Both the position numbers and the translations under genes were made by a program. Of a stretch of 12,908 nt of DNA, positions 6,585 to 12,908 are shown in pieces; position 1 is the stretch's first letter, and each line of letters starts with the position of its first letter. The notes under the pieces were generated by a model. It was not told the origin of the DNA, did not search any database, and was given only the letters and a program-made list of their open reading frames with translations. This DNA is from Nitrospinaceae bacterium (GTDB lineage: Bacteria; Nitrospinota; Nitrospinia; Nitrospinales; VA-1), in the NCBI GenBank assembly GCA_029937635.1, contig JAPYPM010000039.1, forward strand, positions 1-12,908. The letters run 5' to 3'.

Positions 6585-6663
6585 AATCAAGGTCTAGAAA
6601 ACTAAAAAAGCTGTTAATACAAGAAGCTATTTTCCCGATTGTTACATTACTCGGAGTTAATTT

Positions 6664-7332
6664 TTGAATAAACCACAGTTATTGACATTAATGATTCCTG
6701 TTATATTTTTTTCGCTTACAGTGCACGAATATTCTCATGGGAAGATAGCATTTTTGTTAGGTGATAATACGGCAAAACTTCTTGGGCGACTTACATTTAA
6801 TCCCTTTAAACATCTTGACCTGATGGGTACCCTGTTTTTTTGTTTTGTGGGTTTTGGCTGGGCTAAACCTGTGCCAGTTGATCCTAGAAATTTTGAGCGA
6901 CCTAGAAGAGATATGATGTATGTTGCTATTGCAGGTCCATTGTCGAACTTAACGTTGGCTGTGATATTTAGTTTCTTTATTCGTATTATCGAGCCTTCAG
7001 ATAATGCGATTTTATTTGCTTTATTGAGTTTCGGGGTATACGTAAATGTGGCGCTAGCAATTTTTAATTTACTACCTGTTTTTCCTTTAGATGGTTCAAG
7101 CGTAATAAAAGGGTTGGTCCCTGTTGGTATTGCTGCTCGACTAGGTGATTTGGACCGGTTTGGGGCTGTTCTTCTTATTGGAATCTTTTTGATGGATTTT
7201 TTCGCGCATACAGGAATTATTGGGTACGTTTTATGGAAACCAATTATGTTTGTGGTTCAGTTTCTTTCACAGGATGCCTTTGCTGAATTAAGTCAAGTGC
7301 TCATGTTTATTTTTTTTATACTCAGGGGATAG
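6664..7332 (+). CDS. Site-2 protease family (peptidase M50) membrane metalloprotease
   Basis: A 222-residue, highly hydrophobic protein of the M50 family, which cuts substrates within or near the membrane. The zinc motif HEYSH (21-25) lies in the first membrane helix. Other family features are the PVDPRNFERPRRD loop (71-83), GPLSN (91-95), and NLLPVFPLDGS (135-145), where Asp143 is the third zinc ligand. About five to six membrane segments are visible and there is no PDZ domain, so it belongs to the short group rather than the RseP type. The start is TTG 6664: GGAG (6653-6656) sits 7 bases upstream and the HExxH helix needs this N-terminus. It lies 12 bp before trpS; a short M50 protease next to trpS recurs in several bacterial groups, from my recollection of such neighbourhoods. 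The substrate is unknown. Confidence 0.9.
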   Translation: MNKPQLLTLMIPVIFFSLTVHEYSHGKIAFLLGDNTAKLLGRLTFNPFKHLDLMGTLFFCFVGFGWAKPVPVDPRNFERPRRDMMYVAIAGPLSNLTLAVIFSFFIRIIEPSDNAILFALLSFGVYVNVALAIFNLLPVFPLDGSSVIKGLVPVGIAARLGDLDRFGAVLLIGIFLMDFFAHTGIIGYVLWKPIMFVVQFLSQDAFAELSQVLMFIFFILRG

Positions 7333-7344
7333 CAAGAAACACAT

Positions 7345-8334
7345 ATGTTAGGTAAAAGAATTTTAAGTGGTATGCAGCCTTCGGGCCAATTACATCTCGG
7401 AAACTACCATGGTGCATTGAAAAACTGGGTTACCATGCAGAGTAGTTGGGACTGTTTTTTCTTCATCGCTGACTTACATTCACTTACGACTTTATATCAA
7501 AATCCACAGCTTATTAAAAAATATTCTTTTGAAGTGGCTGTTGACTGGTTGAGCTCAGGACTGGATCCGGAAAAATGTACTTTGTTTGTGCAGTCCGCAA
7601 TACCTGAACATGCTGAATTACACCTGATTCTTTCGATGATGGTTCCCGTGCCTTGGCTTGAGCGCAATCCTGCCTATAAAGAAAAACAGGATGAAGTTAA
7701 AAACATTGACATGAGTTCTTATGGGTTTTTGGGATATCCTGTTTTGCAAACTGCCGACATCGTTCTTTACAAAGCAAATGCTGTGCCAGTAGGGATTGAT
7801 CAAGTCCCTCACTTGGAACTTTCACGGGAAATTATACGGCGTTTTAATAAGTTGTATAAGAAAAAAGTGTTTATCGAACCTGAAGCTAAGATTTCAGATG
7901 TCCCAAAACTAAATGGCATTGATGGGCGTAAAATGAGCAAGAGTTATAATAATGCTATTTTTCTCAGTGATTCAGAAAAAAATATTACAAAAAAAGTTAT
8001 GACTATGTTTACTGATCCCGCACGAGGAAAACGAACTGACCCTGGTGACCCCGATGTCTGTAATTTGTTTCCAATGCACAAAATCTACTCTCCTGTAGAA
8101 ATGCAGAAGGAAATTATTTCTGCATGTAAGAAAGCGGAGATTGGTTGCGGAGACTGTAAACAGAAACTAGCAGATAATTTGTTACAATCGATGCTTCCAA
8201 AAATGGAAAAGAGAAAAGATGTGGCAGCAAAACCTAAAGAGGTATACGAAATACTTCGTGCGGGAACGGAAAAAGCTAGAGGTGTGGCACAGGCTACATT
8301 ATCTGAAGCGAAAACAGCTATGAAAATTATTTAA
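7345..8334 (+). CDS. trpS: Tryptophanyl-tRNA synthetase
   Basis: This cytoplasmic class I aminoacyl-tRNA synthetase charges tRNA-Trp. At 329 residues it has the normal length for bacterial TrpS. The ATP-binding HIGH-type motif appears as PSGQLHLGNY (12-21) and the KMSKS loop is exact (196-200, in GRKMSKSYNN). ADLHSLTT (42-49) and GIDQVPHLELSREI (150-163) are the conserved tryptophan-pocket and dimer-core segments. The C-terminal helical region from about 240 carries an unusually Cys-rich GCGDC, which looks like a local variation. The ATG follows the M50 gene by 12 bases with only a weak purine stretch upstream, and ileS begins 5 bases after its stop. Both arrangements suggest one transcript. 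Confidence 0.97.
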   Translation: MLGKRILSGMQPSGQLHLGNYHGALKNWVTMQSSWDCFFFIADLHSLTTLYQNPQLIKKYSFEVAVDWLSSGLDPEKCTLFVQSAIPEHAELHLILSMMVPVPWLERNPAYKEKQDEVKNIDMSSYGFLGYPVLQTADIVLYKANAVPVGIDQVPHLELSREIIRRFNKLYKKKVFIEPEAKISDVPKLNGIDGRKMSKSYNNAIFLSDSEKNITKKVMTMFTDPARGKRTDPGDPDVCNLFPMHKIYSPVEMQKEIISACKKAEIGCGDCKQKLADNLLQSMLPKMEKRKDVAAKPKEVYEILRAGTEKARGVAQATLSEAKTAMKII

Positions 8335-8339
8335 CCTTT

Positions 8340-11141
8340 ATGATTATGGACTATAAAGAAACGCTAAACTTACCACAGACAGATTTCCCCATGAAAGCCA
8401 ATTTGATCAAGAGGGAGCCAGAGATTCTTGCTCAATGGGAAAAGAATAATCTCTACACTTTGATTCGTGAAAAACTTAAAGGGAAACCTAAGTTTGTTTT
8501 TCATGATGGTCCGCCTTATGCTAACGGTCATATTCATATGGGGCATGCTCTCAATAAAATTCTCAAAGATTTTATTGTTCGTTTTATGACCATGCAAGGA
8601 TATGACGCCACTTTTGTTCCTGGATGGGATTGCCATGGCCTTCCTATAGAACATCAAGTAACAAAAGAACAGAGAGAAAAAAAGAAGACTCCCTCAAAAT
8701 CAGAAATCCGCAAACTATGTCGCGAGTATGCAGATAGGTTTGTTGGTATCCAGGCGCAAGAGTTTAAGCGTTTGGGAATCCTAGCGGACTGGGAAAACCC
8801 TTATCTGACTATGTCCTATTCCTACGAGGCTTCTATCGTAGAAGAATTGGGAAAGTTTGCCCTCAGCGGTTCTATTTATAATGGATTGAAGCCGGTACAT
8901 TGGTGTACTTCTTGCCGCACAGCATTAGCGGAAGCAGAAGTAGAATATGCTGATCATCAATCCCCAACAGTTTATGTCAAGTTTCCGGTCAAGTCTGGAT
9001 TGAATAGGGAGTTGGGTGAAATCGATTCAACAAAAGTTAATTTTGTTATATGGACGACTACTCCATGGACTTTGCCTGCAAACCTTGCAGTATGTTTGCA
9101 CCCTGAGTTCCAGTATTCGGCTGTCGAGTTTGGCAGTGAAGTTTACGTGGTAGCAGAAAAACTTTTATCGAAGTTAGTTCTGGAGTGGAATATTAAAGAC
9201 TATAAGGTGCTTGGTAGTTGCTTGGGAAAAAAATTAGAAGATGTCATTTGTAGGCATCCATTTATAGATCGTGATTCGCGTATTGTTCTGGGTGATCATG
9301 TAACGTTAGAGCAGGGGACAGGTTGTGTCCATACTGCTCCCGGTCATGGACAAGAGGATTATATTGTTGGGCAGAAATATAATCTCGAAACTTATAACCC
9401 GGTTGATGATGGAGGTTTGTTTAAACCTGAAGTTGCAGAATTTGGTGGACTCTTTGTAAGAAAAGCGAACCCATTAATTATTGAAAAACTCAGAGAAGAC
9501 GGGTATTTGATTCATGATAGTAAGGTGAATCACTCGTATCCACACTGTTGGCGTTGCCATCAACCGATTATATTTCGAGCAACAAGCCAGTGGTTTATAT
9601 CTATGGAAGCCAATGATTTGCGCAAAAAAGCTCTCAATGCTATTAGGGAGATAAAGTGGATACCTCGTTGGGGAGAAGACAGAATTTTTAGCATGGTTGA
9701 GAATCGTCCTGATTGGTGTATTTCCCGCCAAAGGGCTTGGGGTGTTCCCATTACTTTGTTTAACTGTATTTCTTGTAATGAGATGCTACGCGCACCAGAA
9801 GTATTTTCTCATATTGTAGCTCTTGTGAAAAAAAATGGGGCCGATTTCTGGTTCGAAAAAGATTCTTTAGAACTGTTACCAGACGACACCACTTGTGTTT
9901 GCGGGGGAAAGAAATTTTCTAAAACTAACGATATTCTGGATGTTTGGTTTGATTCAGGAGTGAGTCACGCGGCTGTTCTTGAAAGTGATTCGAACCTAGA
10001 TTGGCCGGCCGATCTTTACCTTGAAGGAAGTGATCAACACCGAGGGTGGTTCCATAGTTCATTGTTGGAGTCAGTCGGCACGAGAAATCAAGCACCCTAT
10101 AAAGCAGCACTCACTCATGGGTATGTTGTTGATGGTAAGGGAAAGAAGATGTCGAAATCTACTGGGAATGTCATTGCTCCACAAAAAATCATTGATCAAT
10201 ATGGTGCAGAAATTTTAAGACTTTGGGTGGCCTCTGAGAATTACAGAGAAGATATTCGTGTTTCTCAAGAAATATTAAAGCGTTTAACAGAAGCTTATAG
10301 AAAAATCAGAAATACCTTTCGATATCTTCTAGGTAACTTGCACGACTTTGACCTTACATCCGATTTGGTCCCTGCAGGTGATCTTCTAGAAATAGACAAA
10401 TATATTCTTTATCGCTTTAGGTTGTTGAACGAGAAAATTATAAAAGCTTTTGAAAATTATGAGTTCCATGTTTTTTACCATAGTTTTTATAATTTTTGTG
10501 TTGTCGACCTTAGTGCTTTTTATCTAGATATTCTGAAAGATAGGCTGTACACCTATCCTAAAAAATCGCTAGCTCGTAGATCAGGTCAAACGGTTTTACA
10601 TGAATTGTTGGCTGGGATGACCCGTTTGATGGCTCCTGTCCTTAGTTTTACGGCAGAAGAAGTTTGGTCGTACTTTTCTCATTCAGATGATATAAGTGTC
10701 CATATGAATTCATTCTCAGGTTCGATTGATGTTTCGGTCGATGACGAGTTTATTTGTAAATGGAATATGTTGACAGATCTGAAGAGAGAGGTAAGTAAAG
10801 CATTGGAATTGTGTCGTAGCGAAAAGGTGATTGGACATTCGTTGGATGCGCAAGTAAAGATGATATTACCGGATAATGTTAGTTCTGTTTTAGGTGGTAA
10901 TTATTCGGATTTAAAATTTATTTTTATTGTATCTTCTCTTGAGGTAGTTACTGACTTAGAAGGTGAGAGTAAAGTGTACTCTAGTGAAAAAATAGAAGGT
11001 TTGAAAGTGGAAGTTAGCCGTATGAGCGGAGATAAATGCGATCGCTGCTGGAATTACTTTAAGGAAGATAGTAGTGATAAGGGAGAACATACAAAGATCT
11101 GCTTTAGGTGTATCAAAAATCTAGAACTTGCAAAGGCGTGA
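8340..11141 (+). CDS. ileS: Isoleucyl-tRNA synthetase
   Basis: This 933-residue class I synthetase charges tRNA-Ile and edits valine. It is of normal bacterial type-1 length and complete. In order it has GPPYANGHIHMGH (57-69, the HIGH motif), the editing domain with WTTTPWTLPAN (238-248) and GTGCVHTAPGHGQED (326-340), the ENRPDWCISRQRAWG block, the KMSKS loop (603-607), and an anticodon-binding helical domain. A C-terminal zinc finger has Cys900, Cys903, Cys921 and Cys924. This zinc-bearing bacterial form differs from the mupirocin-resistant type 2 form. The start may be ATG 8340 or the ATG two codons later; neither has a Shine-Dalgarno, so re-initiation after trpS, 5 bases away, is likely. 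lspA begins 6 bases after its stop, a linkage found in many bacteria. Confidence 0.97.
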   Translation: MIMDYKETLNLPQTDFPMKANLIKREPEILAQWEKNNLYTLIREKLKGKPKFVFHDGPPYANGHIHMGHALNKILKDFIVRFMTMQGYDATFVPGWDCHGLPIEHQVTKEQREKKKTPSKSEIRKLCREYADRFVGIQAQEFKRLGILADWENPYLTMSYSYEASIVEELGKFALSGSIYNGLKPVHWCTSCRTALAEAEVEYADHQSPTVYVKFPVKSGLNRELGEIDSTKVNFVIWTTTPWTLPANLAVCLHPEFQYSAVEFGSEVYVVAEKLLSKLVLEWNIKDYKVLGSCLGKKLEDVICRHPFIDRDSRIVLGDHVTLEQGTGCVHTAPGHGQEDYIVGQKYNLETYNPVDDGGLFKPEVAEFGGLFVRKANPLIIEKLREDGYLIHDSKVNHSYPHCWRCHQPIIFRATSQWFISMEANDLRKKALNAIREIKWIPRWGEDRIFSMVENRPDWCISRQRAWGVPITLFNCISCNEMLRAPEVFSHIVALVKKNGADFWFEKDSLELLPDDTTCVCGGKKFSKTNDILDVWFDSGVSHAAVLESDSNLDWPADLYLEGSDQHRGWFHSSLLESVGTRNQAPYKAALTHGYVVDGKGKKMSKSTGNVIAPQKIIDQYGAEILRLWVASENYREDIRVSQEILKRLTEAYRKIRNTFRYLLGNLHDFDLTSDLVPAGDLLEIDKYILYRFRLLNEKIIKAFENYEFHVFYHSFYNFCVVDLSAFYLDILKDRLYTYPKKSLARRSGQTVLHELLAGMTRLMAPVLSFTAEEVWSYFSHSDDISVHMNSFSGSIDVSVDDEFICKWNMLTDLKREVSKALELCRSEKVIGHSLDAQVKMILPDNVSSVLGGNYSDLKFIFIVSSLEVVTDLEGESKVYSSEKIEGLKVEVSRMSGDKCDRCWNYFKEDSSDKGEHTKICFRCIKNLELAKA

Positions 11142-11147
11142 TTCATT

Positions 11148-11669
11148 TTGAAAAATAAATATTTACAGCTCTTTCTAATTTCCAATATTTTGATCATACT
11201 TGATCAAGTGACTAAATTCTGGGTTACTCTCCATATTCCAAGGCACTATTCGATTTCAGTTGTTGAGGGTCTTTTTAACCTTACCCATATCCGAAATCCT
11301 GGTGTGGCTTTTGGGTTGTTTGCTAGTCACGAATCTAAATATAAGGTATTATTTTTTGTTGTAACGTCAATAATTGCTATTATTGCTATTCTTATAATTT
11401 TTCACCAATCACCAGAGAACAAAAAGGCTGTAAGAATCGGGCTGATTTTGATTTTTAGTGGAGCCGTTGGCAACCTTATCGATCGTATTGTGTTTAAAGA
11501 AGTGATCGATTTTTTAGATTTTTTTTATAAAGGGTTTCATTGGCCTGCATTTAACATTGCCGACTCCTGTATTACCATTGGGGTTAGCTTTATGATGTAT
11601 GATCTTTTTTTTGGTTATCCAGAAAAAACGGATATTTCAAACTCAACGAATAAATCAGAGCAACTCTAG
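11148..11669 (+). CDS. lspA: Lipoprotein signal peptidase (signal peptidase II)
   Basis: A 173-residue inner-membrane aspartic protease that removes the signal peptide from prolipoproteins after Lgt has modified the lipobox cysteine. The family motifs are all present: ILDQVTK (17-23), RNPGVAFG (49-56), SGAVGNLIDR (104-113, catalytic Asp112) and FNIADS (135-140, catalytic Asp139). Four membrane segments are visible and the length is usual. The start is taken as TTG 11148, six bases after the ileS stop. AAAGG (11132-11136) is rather far away (11 bases), so an ATT one codon earlier is a remote alternative; no ATG fits before the first membrane helix. Its neighbour lgt acts in the step before it. 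Confidence 0.96.
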   Translation: MKNKYLQLFLISNILIILDQVTKFWVTLHIPRHYSISVVEGLFNLTHIRNPGVAFGLFASHESKYKVLFFVVTSIIAIIAILIIFHQSPENKKAVRIGLILIFSGAVGNLIDRIVFKEVIDFLDFFYKGFHWPAFNIADSCITIGVSFMMYDLFFGYPEKTDISNSTNKSEQL

Positions 11670-11706
11670 CCTTTTTATTTAGCGTTTTGTAATTACCATA
11701 TAGCCT

Positions 11707-12483
11707 ATGTATCCCATTCTAATTGAATTTGGTTTTTTTAAAATTTTTACATATGGACTACTTGTGGCAACTGGCTTTTTGGTTGCTATTTTGTTCGCTT
11801 CCTCGCGAGCCGAGAAGGAAGGACTTGACTCGCAAAAGGTTTTAGATCTCTGTTTTTATATTATGATTTCAGCTCTTCTTGGAGCACGTTTACTCTATGT
11901 GGTTGTTGAATACAAATATTTTTGGGCTTATCCTTTAGAAATTTTTAAGTTTTGGAAAGGTGGATTAGTTTTTTATGGCGGGTTGATTTTAGGCGTTTTG
12001 GTATCCTTATGGTATCTAAACCGTCATCATATGCCTGTATGGAAAACAGCAGATCTGCTTGCGCCTTCAATTGCCATCGGGCAATCAATAGGAAGATGGG
12101 GATGCCTTTTTGCAGGGTGTTGTTATGGTAAAGAAACCGATGCTATTTTTGGAATAACTTTTACAAACCCTCGATCGTTGGCCCCCCTTGAAATTTCTTT
12201 GCATCCTACTCAAATTTATCTTTCGCTAAATGCGTTATTTATTTTTATATTTTTAATGATACTAAGTAAGAAAAAAGTATTTGATGGGCAGGTACTCTGG
12301 TCCTATGGTATTCTCTATTCAATTGGTAGATTTCTGATTGAATATTTCCGAGGAGATGATAGAGGATTTCCAGTTGAGCAGCTTCTTTCGACTTCACAGT
12401 TTGTCGGGGTTTTTATTTTTATTTTATCATCATTTATGTTGTTAGTGCTTTATCGAAAAAACTTGAGAAATCATCCATCCTAG
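11707..12483 (+). CDS. lgt: Prolipoprotein diacylglyceryl transferase
   Basis: This 258-residue inner-membrane enzyme moves a diacylglyceryl group from phosphatidylglycerol to the lipobox cysteine, the first step of lipoprotein maturation. The Lgt signature GRWGCLFAGCCYG (129-141) is intact with Arg130. HPTQIY (166-171) and GRFLIEYFRGD (207-217, with Arg208, Glu212 and Arg215) match the conserved C-terminal part. About seven membrane helices are visible. The GGLVFYGG loop (85-92) has Tyr where the E. coli enzyme has a His in HGG; I believe Tyr is common outside gamma-proteobacteria. The ATG is 37 bases after lspA and has no clear Shine-Dalgarno. Confidence 0.96.
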   Translation: MYPILIEFGFFKIFTYGLLVATGFLVAILFASSRAEKEGLDSQKVLDLCFYIMISALLGARLLYVVVEYKYFWAYPLEIFKFWKGGLVFYGGLILGVLVSLWYLNRHHMPVWKTADLLAPSIAIGQSIGRWGCLFAGCCYGKETDAIFGITFTNPRSLAPLEISLHPTQIYLSLNALFIFIFLMILSKKKVFDGQVLWSYGILYSIGRFLIEYFRGDDRGFPVEQLLSTSQFVGVFIFILSSFMLLVLYRKNLRNHPS

Positions 12484-12521
12484 TGCGTCCCAGTTAATTT
12501 AGGCTTATTGAGGTTTTTTAT

Positions 12522-12812
12522 ATGGCTAAAGGATCAATCCCTAAGATTTTACATAGGCATGTATCGATTCGTAGATCGGGTAGAGTACTTCGAAATGTGT
12601 TGACTCAATCGTTGGTTTCTAATATTAAGCAGGGAAAACTTCAAAAAGATGATGAAATATCTGCCGATGAGAAAAATTGGGTACGACTTGACCAACATTA
12701 TCAGTTGTCTGATTACTTCCCTACCCAAAAATTATCTTCCTCCCAAGACCTTCCCCATGATATGGAGAAGCATTTATTTGAACTTTCAAAAATGTTGAAA
12801 GATCTCAGCTAA
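12522..12812 (+). CDS. Small protein with a GYF_2/DUF4339-like region
   Basis: A 96-residue soluble protein whose ATG has a good ribosome-binding site (GAGG, 12510-12513, 8 bases upstream) and lies 38 bases after lgt, so it is probably co-transcribed. The first 18 residues are basic. The middle (about 18-66) contains SNIKQGKLQKDDEIS followed by KNWVRLDQHYQLSDYF. This pattern of gain-of-level helix, G-x-L, then a DDEIS-x-D-x-x-x-W-x-x-L strand pair resembles GYF_2/DUF4339-type modules that bind peptides or sit in regulatory proteins. The last 20 residues form a charged amphipathic helix (MEKHLFELSKMLKDL). No membrane segment or signal peptide is present. The domain match is by eye and its role is unknown; a link to lipoprotein maturation is by neighbourhood only. 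Confidence 0.7.
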   Translation: MAKGSIPKILHRHVSIRRSGRVLRNVLTQSLVSNIKQGKLQKDDEISADEKNWVRLDQHYQLSDYFPTQKLSSSQDLPHDMEKHLFELSKMLKDLS

Positions 12813-12908
12813 CAACCGACATTTTAGTGTTATTTTAAGGGTTTACTGTTGCAATTAAATTGTATTCCATGAATTCGATTGGCTTTAGAGTTTGTGGGTA
12901 TACTGTTT

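Noticed and set aside
6540..6600. GC-richer stretch considered as a tRNA or small RNA gene
   Set aside because: No cloverleaf, T-loop or CCA-like end can be drawn; only the single interrupted hairpin is supported.
9474..10218. Several 60-85-codon open frames on both strands within ileS
   Set aside because: They lie wholly inside a complete, motif-perfect isoleucyl-tRNA synthetase frame and have no start signals.
12869..12908. ATG-initiated open frame running off the right edge
   Set aside because: Only 13 codons are visible, no Shine-Dalgarno precedes the ATG and the residues match nothing I know; the last 96 bases also show no convincing terminator.

Overview
The window reads as a compact, AT-rich chromosomal segment from a Gram-negative bacterium. 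The evidence is a TonB-dependent receptor start, an LPS-core-type glycosyltransferase and lipoprotein-maturation enzymes. Gene style (MinD/ParA-like ATPase, class II CCA-type nucleotidyltransferase, M50 protease next to trpS) recalls Desulfobacterota/Nitrospinota-like lineages, but that placement is an inference from family resemblance only. I see no mobile element, CRISPR array, tRNA or rRNA.

Left part (1-688), minus strand: the first 78 codons of a TonB-dependent outer-membrane receptor run off the left edge. Upstream lies a complete cobalamin riboswitch (396-540) with its own promoter (565-592), an intrinsic terminator (315-346) and a segment that can form a competing antiterminator (337-367). 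The receptor is therefore most likely a BtuB-type corrinoid importer, switched off by transcription termination when B12 is plentiful.

Middle-left part (689-5519), minus strand: a four-gene run starts from a good promoter near 5545-5574. In order of transcription it holds an unrecognised 575-residue single-pass membrane protein with internal repeats, a MinD/ParA-type ATPase, a CCA-adding/poly(A)-polymerase-type nucleotidyltransferase and a small alpha/beta-hydrolase esterase. The last two overlap by one base (TAATG), which indicates translational coupling. The repeat protein plus its ATPase partner is the least explained part of the window.

Middle (5520-6663): a divergent promoter region, then a plus-strand family 2 glycosyltransferase of the WaaE/KdtX type, then about 210 bp with an imperfect GC-rich hairpin that may be a terminator.

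Right part (6664-12812), plus strand: a tight run of M50 site-2 protease, trpS, ileS, lspA, lgt and a 96-residue small protein with a GYF_2/DUF4339-like look. Gaps are 5-38 bp, so this is probably one operon joining aminoacyl-tRNA synthesis with lipoprotein maturation (Lgt adds the diacylglyceryl group, LspA then removes the signal peptide). The last 96 bases hold no convincing gene or terminator. Several start codons are non-ATG (GTG at 5519, TTG at 6664 and 11148), and several genes lack a clear Shine-Dalgarno.
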